From Putridiphycobacter sp045110285 (GTDB lineage: Bacteria > Bacteroidota > Bacteroidia > Flavobacteriales_D > Crocinitomicaceae), in the NCBI GenBank assembly GCA_045110285.1, contig JBGCGA010000003.1, positions 1-64,000 on the forward strand: a DNA stretch of 64,000 nt, in the 5' to 3' direction. The notes beneath the pieces are model-generated. The model worked only from the letters and a program-made list of their open reading frames with translations. It did not search any database and was not told where the DNA came from. A program made the translations under genes and the position numbers. Below, in pieces: positions 35,201-43,058 of this stretch (position 1 is its first letter; each line of letters starts with the position of its first letter).

Positions 35201-35785
35201 AATTGTCGATAATACGGTGCACAAGCATGCGCTATCAATTCCTCCAGGACTCCCAAAAAGTAAACTTGAATTAATTGTAATGCCAGTTGAAAAAGTTGAG
35301 GCAGACCAATTAGCTCCATCCGTATTATCTACAGAGGGATCACACAAAACAAGTGAGGTTCCACCACCATCTGGTGAAGTTGGCCAAGGTGCTGCATTAT
35401 TATATGTTAGTGAATCAACAAGAAGGCTATTGTTATCTTTAATTGTAATTGCTTCTCCGCCGTTAAGAAGTCCACCAGAAGTGAATTCGTAAGCACCAAT
35501 ATATCCGAAAGTACTTACCATGGCCAATGAGTCAACAGCAACAACAACAAATTCATCAGCTAAGAGATTGATGTTCGGAAAGGTAAAAACAAAACCGTTG
35601 CTAAAAGTATATCCGTCCAGGTTAATAGTTGCTGAGCCGTTATTATAAACCTCTACATATTCCAAGGAGTCAGATCCAGACTCTGGCGGATTATAACTTA
35701 TTTCAGTGATTACTAAATCTGCTTGAGCTTGCAAATGGAGAGTAAAAAATGATAGGATTGAAAACAAAAAGTACTTCTTTAGCAT
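32273..35785 (-). CDS. Lamin-tail-domain surface protein with 15-16 cysteine repeats and T9SS type A sorting domain
   Basis: A 1170-residue secreted protein. The ATG at 35785 (MLKKYFLFSILSFFTLHLQAQ) begins the signal peptide; an ATG 21 codons upstream only adds a polar stretch. A lamin-tail domain (LVITEISYNPPESGSDSLEYVEVYN) fills about residues 22-170. After it come 15 near-regular repeats of about 50 residues plus one degenerate copy, each with YTVPSG, SGxYxDT, GCDS and INLTV and two cysteines. An Ig-like module (TYRWLDC) and a sorting domain (IDIFPNPSTG...QQFKLIIE) end it. Probably a long surface filament or adhesin. Confidence 0.9.
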   Translation of the reverse strand: MLKKYFLFSILSFFTLHLQAQADLVITEISYNPPESGSDSLEYVEVYNNGSATINLDGYTFSNGFVFTFPNINLLADEFVVVAVDSLAMVSTFGYIGAYEFTSGGLLNGGEAITIKDNNSLLVDSLTYNNAAPWPTSPDGGGTSLVLCDPSVDNTDGANWSASTFSTGITINSSLLFGSPGGIDSACLCTVLSTITPSACETYTVPSGDETYTVSGSYSDTLLTAQGCDSIITINLTINTNSTATITELFCSAGASYTVPSGDETYTISGSYSDTIPTVSGCDSVITINLTFGAETTNSITESVCNSYTVPSGAFTYTNSGTYNDTLQNATGCDSVITITLTVIGETSSTLNITECASYSVPSGDEIYTASGTYSDTIANTIGCDSIITINLTINNTTGSISPVVCDTYTVPSGDETYITSGTYSDTLPNANGCDSIISINLTVNTFTTTNVTEIICGSGLSYTVPSGDETYSTDGVFNDTLSTVAGCDSILIIDLSFSTESFDTITEVVCYMYTVPSGNQTYTISGTYNDTIANVSGCDSVITINLTVNGSTFNSITETACDSYTVPSGNQTYTVSGIYNDTLVNSFGCDSILTVNLTILESTTNSISETVCDTYTVPSGDETYTVSGVYSDTLVNAVGCDSVIEINLTVNNSTITSITEILCGTGLTYTVPSGDESYTVSGIYSDTLNTVVGCDSVITINLTISDETTSTIDRVACYTYTVPSGDSTYTTSGVYNDTVSNVLGCDSVITINLTINGTTFSTRSETVCDAYTVPSGSAVYTFSGVYSDTIPNVNGCDSVITINLTVLSSTLAAVIDTTVCYTYTVPSGDETLTSSGTYSDTLTNTVGCDSIFTINLTVLGSTFETIDVTVCDTYTVPSGDETYIVSGMYMDTIANHLGCDSVITINLTVNNSTTITFNENICGTSYTVPSGDETYTTSGVYFDTIANSFGCDLVITINLELFLPAATTVTEIACDSFVSNSGSVYTTSGSYTETLTTINGCDSVVTIDLTILTLDNSVSVVDVITLSANTAGGVTYRWLDCDNNFSEISGETNQIFTASTNGNYAVEIDNGTCVDTSACFLISSVSVLESSFDLIDIFPNPSTGIVNIAFEELSNVRVNVYDVNGKLVYATDKLSNSNHTFKLESAPGLYFVEVTNDHQQKQQFKLIIE

Positions 35786-35975
35786 ATTATATATTATTAA
35801 TTTTTGCAAAGATGAACCTTTTTTTTCATGACACAAAGAAAGAAGCATAATTTTTGATTATGAGATAGTTCAATTAAAATTATGTGTCAGTTAAAATCCC
35901 ACTCAAACCCAATTAACAGGACCTTTATATTTTAGAAGTGGAGTCAATAGGCCTTACCTATGAGAGTGAAGTGTT

Positions 35976-36260
35976 TTATTGTGCGCGCCTTGGATAACGT
36001 TTCAAGTTAATGCGATATGCTAACATTACAGGTAATCCAATAAAAATAGCTACTAATAACAACCAACCTTGTAATGTGGGCTTTATTGAATAGTCATCAG
36101 GCAAAGTCTTGACAGTAAAAAATTCTGAGAAATTCACTTCTTTTAAAAAGGTGATGCCATTTGCTTTTACTTCAGCTTGGAATAATTCAACTTTGTAAAA
36201 GTAAAAGAAGAACAATAGCACAACATTAACTCCAATAAAAACGAGAATTGATTTTTTCAT
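35976..36260 (-). CDS. Small membrane protein with two hydrophobic segments
   Basis: A 94-residue protein from the ATG at 36260 (MKKSILVFIGVNVVLLFFFYFYK). An upstream start would run through the bacilliredoxin terminator. One helix is at the N-terminus and one near the C-terminus (GWLLLVAIFIGLPVMLAYRI), with a soluble loop of about 45 residues (NFSEFFTVKTLPDDYSI). The tail is basic (RYPRRAQ). No family is recognised. It sits downstream of the bacilliredoxin gene but beyond its terminator. Confidence 0.55.
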   Translation of the reverse strand: MKKSILVFIGVNVVLLFFFYFYKVELFQAEVKANGITFLKEVNFSEFFTVKTLPDDYSIKPTLQGWLLLVAIFIGLPVMLAYRINLKRYPRRAQ

Positions 36261-36274
36261 ACTGTAAAAATAAA

Positions 36275-36303
36275 AAATGCTGACCAACAATTGACCAGCA
36301 TTT
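36275..36303 (-). terminator. Terminator after the bacilliredoxin gene
   Basis: An 8-bp stem AAATGCTG (36275-36282) / CAGCATTT (36296-36303), followed on the minus strand by a U-rich run (TTTTATTTTTACAG). Confidence 0.6.
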
Positions 36304-36328
36304 ATTCTTTTAATTTGATTTTTAGGGA

Positions 36329-36745
36329 CTAGCAATACTCATCAAATGCCATCTCTAAATTTTCAGCAATCATATCAGCCGTTCTGCCTTCAATATGATG
36401 ACGCTCCAAAAAATGAACAAGTGTTCCGTTTTTAAACAGGCCTACTGATGGAGATGAAGGAGGGTAAGGCAATGTATATTTTCTTGCTTGGTTTACCGCG
36501 TCTCCGTCTACTCCTGCAAATACTGTTGTTAATTTACTTGGTAATTTTGAGTGTTTAGAAGCCTTAATCACACCTGGGCGCAAACTGCCTGCTGCACAAC
36601 CACATACTGAATTGATTACAACTAATACAGTGTCATTTGATTTGTCGTTTAAAACAGTGTCCACTTCTTCTGGTGATTCCAAGCTCTTAAATCCTGAGGC
36701 AATTAATTCCTCTTTCATTGGTTTTGTTAATTCTGGTGGGTACAT
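36329..36745 (-). CDS. Bacilliredoxin BrxA/BrxB family protein
   Basis: A 138-residue thioredoxin-fold protein of the YphP/YqiW (DUF1094) family. The active site is CGCAAGSLRPG (CGC motif). The start MYPPELTKPMKEEL is also diagnostic. In Bacillus, these proteins remove bacillithiol from oxidised proteins. Bacteroidetes members may use bacillithiol or another thiol. The -7 box TAACTTTG lies about 25 bases upstream, inside the end of the FAD gene. Confidence 0.93.
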   Translation of the reverse strand: MYPPELTKPMKEELIASGFKSLESPEEVDTVLNDKSNDTVLVVINSVCGCAAGSLRPGVIKASKHSKLPSKLTTVFAGVDGDAVNQARKYTLPYPPSSPSVGLFKNGTLVHFLERHHIEGRTADMIAENLEMAFDEYC

Positions 36746-36770
36746 TTCTATTTGTTTAAAATTGTTACTA

Positions 36771-36778
36771 CAAAGTTA
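36771..36778 (-). promoter_or_regulatory. -7 promoter box of the bacilliredoxin gene
   Basis: TAACTTTG on the minus strand, an exact TAnnTTTG match, overlapping the last codon of the upstream FAD oxidoreductase gene by three bases. Confidence 0.5.
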
Positions 36779-37819
36779 AGTTAAATATTTTTCAAATCTT
36801 GTAATATTAACCTCGTCGTTTAAAGGGGCGTTATTATTCAAGTGTTCAACCAGCTGGGAGGCAAAATATGGGGCCAACATAACACCTTTAGTCCCTAGAC
36901 CATTGAATATAGCAAGTCTCGAATTTTGGTGATGCGTCCCAACTAGAGGTCTTCGGTCTATAACAGTTGGTCTAATTCCTGCCTGCTGTGTAATAATTTC
37001 GTAATCAAAATTTGCAAAAGCTTTTAATCTTTGAATCAGGTTATTTTTACCTGCTTCCGTAATTTCCGGCTCTTTTTTTTCCCAATTATAAGAAGCGCCG
37101 AGTTTGTATAGTTGATTTCCCAAAGGTTTTACATACATTCCTCTACTTAGTGACCCCTCAAAGTTGTATGTTTTTGTCCTGATAATCAAAGTATCACCAT
37201 GCGTGCCATTTAGCGGTAAGTAATTAAAAAAAGGATTTTTCTTTATACCATAACCTTCGCAAAAAATAACTTTTTCAAAAGTAAGATTCTCGTAAATATT
37301 GCCCTGTATCTTATTATAATTAAAGTTAGTTTCTATAAATTCAATACCATTTTTTTTAAAAAATAATTTGGATAGTTTCATATACTTTGAAGCATTCAAA
37401 TGCCCTATTGTGTTAACTGATCCAGTACCATAAGGAATGTCAACGTCAGGTATCGATATGTTCTTGACTTCACCAAAGTATTCTTTGTAAGAGCTGCTAT
37501 TTTTTTTAATCATCCAATTATTTTCCTCTTCTACTGAATTAAAAATTTTCACAATGGGATGAAAATCTCTGATTGTTTCACCAAGCTCATTTTCTATATT
37601 CTGAAACAACTGGTCAGCTGCAGGAAGTAAATCTGAAGCCATCCAACTCATATTCATTTTTTTAAAAACAATAGGGTTGATCATACCAGCTGCTGCTTCT
37701 GAACAGGTGTTAATTGCAGATGCGACTATTACGAATGGTATTTGTTTAAAGAATAACTGCCAAGCAATTGTAGTGCCCGCAATTCCAAATCCAACAATGA
37801 TATAAGGTTGTTTTTGCAT
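36776..37819 (-). CDS. FAD-dependent oxidoreductase (D-amino-acid oxidase/glycine oxidase fold)
   Basis: A 347-residue flavoprotein of the DAO superfamily. The dinucleotide motif IIVGFGIAGTTIA is at the N-terminus. Later segments SEAAAGMINPIVFKK and, near the end, RPTVIDRRPLVGTHH and FNGLGTKGVMLAPY match the FAD-binding parts of DAO-type amine oxidases. The substrate is not clear. It resembles the MnmC C-terminal oxidase module as well as glycine oxidase, and no tRNA-modification partner is adjacent. Confidence 0.85.
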   Translation of the reverse strand: MQKQPYIIVGFGIAGTTIAWQLFFKQIPFVIVASAINTCSEAAAGMINPIVFKKMNMSWMASDLLPAADQLFQNIENELGETIRDFHPIVKIFNSVEEENNWMIKKNSSSYKEYFGEVKNISIPDVDIPYGTGSVNTIGHLNASKYMKLSKLFFKKNGIEFIETNFNYNKIQGNIYENLTFEKVIFCEGYGIKKNPFFNYLPLNGTHGDTLIIRTKTYNFEGSLSRGMYVKPLGNQLYKLGASYNWEKKEPEITEAGKNNLIQRLKAFANFDYEIITQQAGIRPTVIDRRPLVGTHHQNSRLAIFNGLGTKGVMLAPYFASQLVEHLNNNAPLNDEVNITRFEKYLT

Positions 37820-37833
37820 AGTGAAAGAAAGAA

Positions 37834-37841
37834 CAAAAGTA
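37834..37841 (-). promoter_or_regulatory. -7 promoter box of the FAD oxidoreductase gene
   Basis: TACTTTTG on the minus strand, 14 bases before the ATG, in the short gap after comF. Confidence 0.45.
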
Positions 37842-37852
37842 GTGGTTTGTTT

Positions 37853-38542
37853 CTAAACTCTAACAGCCAGCGTAGCTACACTAATCTTGCAGTTAATTTC
37901 TGACAGAATTGCTGCTGCGCAAGACTCAATAGTGGCACCGGTCGTAAGCACATCATCCACCAGTAGAATATGTTTTCCCTCCAAATTATCTTTCTTATTA
38001 AGGCTGAAAATTGCCTTTACATTATCCCATCTATCATATTTGGAAAAAATGGTTTGAGACTGATTTATTTTGATTCTTTTTAGCGCATCATTATTAATCG
38101 GAATATCTAAATATTTTTTAATACCTTCTGCCAATAATAGGCTTTGATTGTAACCTCTTTGCTTTAATTTTTTAGGATGCAATGGTACAGGAATAAGCAC
38201 ATCAAAGGAGTGATTTTTTGGAAGCAATTCACCCATGATTTCACCCATGTGACTCGCTAGTCTTTTTTTATTCTGATATTTTATAGCATGTAGTATTTTC
38301 TGAGTATGAGTACCTTTCTGATAGTTATATACGCTGAATACCTGATGAATTTCAATTCTTCCCCAAAATATTTTTTGAATAGAAGCTAGCATTGTTTTGT
38401 GTCTATCAATGTACGGTAAATTGAATTTACATGTTAAACATATAAAATTTTCAGTATGTACCAGATGATTTTGACAAATCTCACAATTATTAGGATAAAA
38501 AACATCTAAAATTGAATAGCTTACAAAACGCACTAATTTCAT
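37853..38542 (-). CDS. comF: ComF family protein (phosphoribosyltransferase fold)
   Basis: A 229-residue cytoplasmic protein. The N-terminal zinc finger has two CxxC pairs (CEICQ and CLTCK). The phosphoribosyltransferase part holds LIPVPLHPKKLKQRGYNQS and the PRPP loop ILLVDDVLTTGATI. ComF is needed for DNA uptake in competent bacteria and is also used in replication or repair in others. It is the first gene upstream of the FAD oxidoreductase on the minus strand; the two are 33 bases apart. Confidence 0.93.
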   Translation of the reverse strand: MKLVRFVSYSILDVFYPNNCEICQNHLVHTENFICLTCKFNLPYIDRHKTMLASIQKIFWGRIEIHQVFSVYNYQKGTHTQKILHAIKYQNKKRLASHMGEIMGELLPKNHSFDVLIPVPLHPKKLKQRGYNQSLLLAEGIKKYLDIPINNDALKRIKINQSQTIFSKYDRWDNVKAIFSLNKKDNLEGKHILLVDDVLTTGATIESCAAAILSEINCKISVATLAVRV

Positions 38543-38860
38543 TTTTAATTTATTAAAAACATTGAATGCAAGTTATCCTAAATTTTTCACATTTCAAAGT
38601 TGGTAAGTCACATGGAAATAATGAACGATATAATATGAATATTGCCTAACTTGCCGTCAGTAAAATTTAGGGTCATTTTATGATTAAAAAATGTGTTGTT
38701 GAAAATTGTGGAGAAGTTGTTAGTCTAAATTTATATTCTGCTTAGAACCCAAAGTTATTCAACTCTATTTTTTGTTTTAATTGTCTTATTTTATACTATT
38801 TAGTGTGGAGTCATTAGTTCAATTGTTGAAAAACATATCGTATTTGTGAATTGTTTTATG

Positions 38861-38891
38861 TTGTTTTATCCCGAAATAATAGCAACTTTTG
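38861..38891 (+). promoter_or_regulatory. Predicted nrdBA promoter
   Basis: TTG at 38861-38863, a 20-base spacer and AACTTTTG (38884-38891), one base off TAnnTTTG. The start point would be about 38896-38898, exactly at the first arm of the inverted repeat. Confidence 0.45.
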
Positions 38892-38894
38892 TAA

Positions 38895-38979
38895 TCTACT
38901 TTCTGTGCTAAAAAAAGACATTTTTTTCTACAGAAAAGCAACAATTATTAGGATATCCCTAAAACTGCCAGAAAGTAGA
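38895..38979 (+). promoter_or_regulatory. 85-nt inverted-repeat element in the nrdBA leader
   Basis: TCTACTTTCTG (38895-38905) and its exact complement CAGAAAGTAGA (38969-38979) close a 63-base interior. With a small bulge, pairing extends to flanking TTTTGT and ACAAAA. Inside are an A7/T7 hairpin (about 38910-38928) and TTAGG/CCTAA. If transcription starts at 38896-38898, the first arm is the extreme 5' end of the mRNA. It may be a structured leader, or two operator sites 74 bp apart on the DNA. Confidence 0.55.
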
Positions 38980-39005
38980 CAAAACATTAATAAAATTATA
39001 GAATT

Positions 39006-39983
39006 ATGGCTGAATTAGAAGAACCTATTTTAACTAACAACCCCAATAGATTTGTTTTATTTCCAATAGAACATGATGATATTTGGCAAGCATACAAAAC
39101 GCAAGAAGCCTGTATATGGACTGCTGAAGAGCTTGATTTATCTCAAGATTTAGTGGATTGGGAAGAAAAATTAAATGATGATGAACGTTTTTTTATTAAG
39201 CATGTATTAGCATTTTTTGCTGCATCAGATGGAATTGTAAACGAAAATCTAGCAGAGAATTTTGTTAAGGAAGTGCAATATACTGAAGCTAAGTTTTTTT
39301 ATGGTTTCCAAATCATGATGGAAAACATTCATTCTGAAACTTATTCATTGTTGATTGATACATATATCAAAGATGATAAAGAAAAAGATTATTTATTTAA
39401 TGCCTTAGAAACATTCCCGCCAGTGCAGAAAAAAGCAAAATGGGCTTTAAACTGGATTGATAATGGGAACTTTGCGCAAAGATTAATTGCATTTGCAGCA
39501 GTAGAGGGTATTTTCTTTTCAGGTTCATTTTGTGCTATTTTTTGGTTAAAGAAAAGAGGACTAATGCCAGGATTAACTTTTTCGAATGAGTTGATTTCAA
39601 GAGATGAAGGAATGCACATGGAATTTGCAGTAATGTTGTACAATGATCATTTAAAAAATAAATTACCGAAAGAGGAGATCGAAGAAATAATTGTAACCGC
39701 AGTAGATATTGAAAGAGAGTTTATAACCGAATCTTTACCTGTAAAATTAATCGGAATGAATGCAGATTTAATGTCGCAATACATTGAGTTTGTAGCAGAC
39801 AGGTTATTAGTTGAACTAGGTAATGAAAAAGTATACAACGTTAGTAATCCTTTTGATTTTATGGATATGATAAACCTCCAAGGAAAAACTAACTTTTTTG
39901 AAAAAAGAGTTGGTGAATACCAGAAAGCAGGAGTGCTTGGAGGAAACGAAAAGCAAACCTTTTCACTAGACGAAGATTTTTAA
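39006..39983 (+). CDS. nrdB: Ribonucleotide reductase class I small subunit
   Basis: A 325-residue beta subunit that holds the di-iron centre and tyrosyl radical for making deoxyribonucleotides. Metal ligands and the radical tyrosine are in MENIHSETYS (E-x-x-H-x-x-x-Y). The other carboxylate/His ligands are in AFAAVEGIFFSG and SRDEGMHMEF. The C-terminal tail FSLDEDF is the docking peptide for the large subunit. The tyrosine is present, so a standard Fe2-Tyr class Ia type is likely. It resembles eukaryotic R2 closely. It is followed 27 bases later by nrdA. Confidence 0.97.
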   Translation: MAELEEPILTNNPNRFVLFPIEHDDIWQAYKTQEACIWTAEELDLSQDLVDWEEKLNDDERFFIKHVLAFFAASDGIVNENLAENFVKEVQYTEAKFFYGFQIMMENIHSETYSLLIDTYIKDDKEKDYLFNALETFPPVQKKAKWALNWIDNGNFAQRLIAFAAVEGIFFSGSFCAIFWLKKRGLMPGLTFSNELISRDEGMHMEFAVMLYNDHLKNKLPKEEIEEIIVTAVDIEREFITESLPVKLIGMNADLMSQYIEFVADRLLVELGNEKVYNVSNPFDFMDMINLQGKTNFFEKRVGEYQKAGVLGGNEKQTFSLDEDF

Positions 39984-40010
39984 GAAAACCCAATAATAAA
40001 GAAAGTAAGT

Positions 40011-42374
40011 ATGTATGTAGTTAAGAGAGACGGAAGAAAGGAGCCTGTTAAATTTGATAAAATAACAGCAAGAGTAAAAAAATTATGTTACGGTTTAGAT
40101 GGTATTGTGCAACCAGAACTAGTGGCAATGAAGGTAATTGAAGGATTATATGATGGTGTTACGACTATCGAACTTGACAATTTAGCAGCTGAAGTTGCAG
40201 CTTCAAAAACAATAGAACATCCTGATTATGCATTATTAGCATCAAGAATTTCAGTATCAAATTTGCACAAAAACACAAAAAAATCTTTCTCTGAAACAGT
40301 TGAAGATTTATATAATTATGTTGACCCCAAAACAGGGCAAAACGCCTCTCTTATTGCAGAAGACGTATATGCTATTGTAAAAGAAAATGCCGATTTCTTA
40401 GACGGTCAGATTATTTATGACAGAGATTTTAAGTACGATTATTTTGGATTTAAAACTCTGGAAAGAGCCTACTTACTTAAACTTGACAATGTAATTGTAG
40501 AAAGGCCACAACATATGCTAATGCGTGTATCTGTAGGAATTCATAAAGATGATATTGAATCAGCTATTAAGACATATAACCTAATGTCAGAAGGTTGGTT
40601 TACACATGCAACACCAACATTATTTAACGCCGGAACACCTAAACCACAGATGTCATCTTGCTTTTTATTAACCATGAAAGAAGATAGCATTGCAGGAATT
40701 TATGATACATTAAAGCAATGTGCGCAAATTTCTCAATCTGCAGGTGGTATCGGACTGTCGATTCACGATATTAGAGGTAAAGGTGGTTACATTAAAGGTA
40801 CGAATGGCACCTCTAATGGAATTGTACCAATGCTTCGAGTTTATAATGATACCGCAAGATATGTGGACCAAGGTGGTGGCAAACGAAAAGGTTCGTTCGC
40901 AATTTATATTGAGCCTTGGCATTCAGATATTACTGACTTCTTAGATTTAAAAAAGAATACGGGTAAAGAAGAGCAAAGAGCAAGAGACCTATTTTATGCT
41001 ATGTGGGTGCCTGACTTATTTATGAAGCGTGTTAAAGAAAACGGACAATGGACTTTAATGTGCCCTAACGAATGTCCAGGATTATCCGAAGCATACGGTG
41101 ACGAATTTGAAGCCTTGTATGAAAAATATGAAGCTGAAGGAAAAGGGAGAAAAACAATAAAAGCACAAGACATTTGGTTTAAGATTTTAGAATCTCAAAT
41201 TGAAACAGGTACGCCATATATGGTGTATAAAGATGCTGCGAACCTAAAGTCAAATCAAAAGAATTTAGGTACAATTAAATCATCAAACCTTTGTACTGAA
41301 ATTTTGGAATATACGGCTCCAGACGAAACGGCTGTTTGCAACTTGGGATCAATTGCTTTACCAAAATTTGTTGATGCAGAAAATAAAGAATTTGATCATA
41401 ATAAACTATTTGATGTTGCTTATCAATTAACAAAGAACTTAAACAAAGTAATTGACGTTAATTATTATCCAGTTGAAGAAGCTCGTAATTCTAATATGCG
41501 TCACCGTCCAGTAGGAATTGGAGTACAAGGGTTAGCAGATGCATTTATTTTAATGCGCTTTCCTTTTGATTCACCAGAAGCAAAACAATTGAACACTGAA
41601 ATATTTGAAACCATTTATTATGCTGCTGTAACAGCTTCCAAAGATATTGCAAAAATAGAGGGTCCATACTCAACTTTCAAAGGTTCACCAATGTCAGAAG
41701 GTACTTTCCAATACGATATGTGGGGTGTTAAGCCTTCAGAAAGATGGGAATGGGACATATTAAAAGAAGAGGTGAAGGAACACGGAGTAAGAAACTCTCT
41801 TCTATTAGCGCCTATGCCAACTGCATCTACAGCTCAAATATTAGGGAATAATGAATGTTTTGAGCCTTATACTTCTAATGTGTACACAAGAAGAGTATTA
41901 TCAGGTGAGTTTATTATTGTGAATAAACATTTGCTAAAGGATTTAGTAAAATTAGGTCTATGGAATTCTAATATGAAAAATACTTTGATGGCTTCTAATG
42001 GATCTATTCAAAATATTAAGGAAATTCCAGATGATATTAAAGCACTGTATAAAACAGCTTGGGAAATTTCTCAAAAAGTGATTATTGATTTAGCTGCAGA
42101 TCGTGGTGCATACATTTGTCAATCACAATCATTGAATTTATTCATGGAAAATGCAAACTTTGCAAAGCTTACTTCAATGCATTTCTATGGATGGGAAAAA
42201 GGACTTAAAACAGGAATGTATTATTTAAGAACTAAAGCCGCAACTGATGCTGTTAAGTTTACGCTGGAAAAAGCAACTGAAGTAGTTCCAGTAGCTAAAA
42301 CTGAAGAAGAGCGTTTAGCTGAAATAGCCTGTTCTTTAGACGATCCAGACAATTGTGAGATGTGCAGTGGATAA
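40011..42374 (+). CDS. nrdA: Ribonucleotide reductase class I large subunit
   Basis: A 787-residue catalytic subunit. The ATP-cone regulatory domain is at residues 1-90 (KRDGRKEPVKFDKITARV). The barrel contains THATPTLFNAGTPKPQ (substrate cysteine region), SSCFLL, NLCTEI and CNLGSIAL with the active-site N-x-C-x-E pattern. The radical tyrosine pair is expected near YTSNVYTRR. The C-terminal CEMCSG carries the redox-active cysteines reduced by thioredoxin. The intact ATP-cone implies dATP inhibition. A terminator follows at 42492. Confidence 0.97.
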   Translation: MYVVKRDGRKEPVKFDKITARVKKLCYGLDGIVQPELVAMKVIEGLYDGVTTIELDNLAAEVAASKTIEHPDYALLASRISVSNLHKNTKKSFSETVEDLYNYVDPKTGQNASLIAEDVYAIVKENADFLDGQIIYDRDFKYDYFGFKTLERAYLLKLDNVIVERPQHMLMRVSVGIHKDDIESAIKTYNLMSEGWFTHATPTLFNAGTPKPQMSSCFLLTMKEDSIAGIYDTLKQCAQISQSAGGIGLSIHDIRGKGGYIKGTNGTSNGIVPMLRVYNDTARYVDQGGGKRKGSFAIYIEPWHSDITDFLDLKKNTGKEEQRARDLFYAMWVPDLFMKRVKENGQWTLMCPNECPGLSEAYGDEFEALYEKYEAEGKGRKTIKAQDIWFKILESQIETGTPYMVYKDAANLKSNQKNLGTIKSSNLCTEILEYTAPDETAVCNLGSIALPKFVDAENKEFDHNKLFDVAYQLTKNLNKVIDVNYYPVEEARNSNMRHRPVGIGVQGLADAFILMRFPFDSPEAKQLNTEIFETIYYAAVTASKDIAKIEGPYSTFKGSPMSEGTFQYDMWGVKPSERWEWDILKEEVKEHGVRNSLLLAPMPTASTAQILGNNECFEPYTSNVYTRRVLSGEFIIVNKHLLKDLVKLGLWNSNMKNTLMASNGSIQNIKEIPDDIKALYKTAWEISQKVIIDLAADRGAYICQSQSLNLFMENANFAKLTSMHFYGWEKGLKTGMYYLRTKAATDAVKFTLEKATEVVPVAKTEEERLAEIACSLDDPDNCEMCSG

Positions 42375-42491
42375 GACCAATTTCCAGTTCGAAGGATGAG
42401 AGATGAGAATTGGCGCCGCCACAAACATCCCGAACGAGAGTGCGGAAATGTACGTAGAATTGGACGAAAATGTATTTACATAAATTAAAAC

Positions 42492-42524
42492 AACATCCCA
42501 GTTAGATTTTTCTACTGGGATGTT
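42492..42524 (+). terminator. Terminator of the nrdBA operon
   Basis: An 11-bp perfect stem AACATCCCAGT (42492-42502) / ACTGGGATGTT (42514-42524) followed by TTAATT. The 118 bases between nrdA and the hairpin hold only a short GC-richer patch without a convincing gene. Confidence 0.8.
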
Positions 42525-42617
42525 TTAATTAAAGAAAGAATGGAAGTCCTTAATCATAATGGATGTGCAACTGTAAGTCCACCTATTTTATTTACCTTTA
42601 CAGACGAAAGAAAAACC

Positions 42618-43052
42618 ATGAGAGTAAACATCATAAACCGCTCAAATAATGCTTTACCAGCATATGAAACCGCAAGTTCGGCTGGTGTTGATCTTCGGGC
42701 GTACACCAATGAAGACATTGTATTAAACCCTTCTCAACGAGTGCTTGTCAAAACAGGTCTTTATTTGGAAATTCCTGCCGGTTACGAGGCTCAGGTGCGG
42801 CCTAGAAGCGGTTTAGCATACAAGCATGGAATAACAGTTTTAAATTCTCCTGGAACAATTGATGCGGACTACAGAGGAGAAGTTGGCGTGATTTTAGTGA
42901 ATCATGGTGCAGAACCGTTTAATATTGTAAATGGCGAGCGCATAGCGCAATTAGTTTTTGCAAAATACGAACAAGGAATATTTACAGAAGTACAAGTCCT
43001 TAGTGAAACTAAACGTGGAGAAGGGGGATTTGGAAGTACAGGAAAAAAATAG
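42618..43052 (+). CDS. dut: dUTP diphosphatase
   Basis: A 144-residue enzyme hydrolysing dUTP to dUMP and PPi, keeping uracil out of DNA and feeding dTMP synthesis. I use the ATG at 42618 (MRVNIINRS). An earlier in-frame ATG adds an unconserved 26 residues, and a near-consensus -7 box TACCTTTA at 42593-42600 fits the later start. All five dUTPase motifs are present: AGVDLRA, RPRSGLA, GTIDADYRGEV, ERIAQLVF and RGEGGFGSTG. It follows nrdBA and begins a six-gene run into envelope genes. Confidence 0.97.
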   Translation: MRVNIINRSNNALPAYETASSAGVDLRAYTNEDIVLNPSQRVLVKTGLYLEIPAGYEAQVRPRSGLAYKHGITVLNSPGTIDADYRGEVGVILVNHGAEPFNIVNGERIAQLVFAKYEQGIFTEVQVLSETKRGEGGFGSTGKK

Positions 43053-43058
43053 TAGTAA

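Larger units (their letters stand above)
38543..39005. other. 463-bp intergenic region upstream of nrdB
   Basis: AT-rich with no open reading frame of note. Its right half carries the predicted nrdB promoter and the inverted-repeat element described separately. I looked for the NrdR-box consensus upstream of nrdB and did not find a convincing copy. The left half (38543-38860) shows no clear structure. Confidence 0.6.

Noticed and set aside
38543..39005. NrdR box or adenosylcobalamin riboswitch upstream of nrdB
   Set aside because: No pair of 16-bp NrdR-like palindromes and no B12-box sequence are visible.
42374..42490. A locally GC-richer patch with 27- and 30-codon frames after nrdA
   Set aside because: Neither frame has a ribosome binding site or a recognisable motif. 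The patch lies between the nrdA stop and the terminator.
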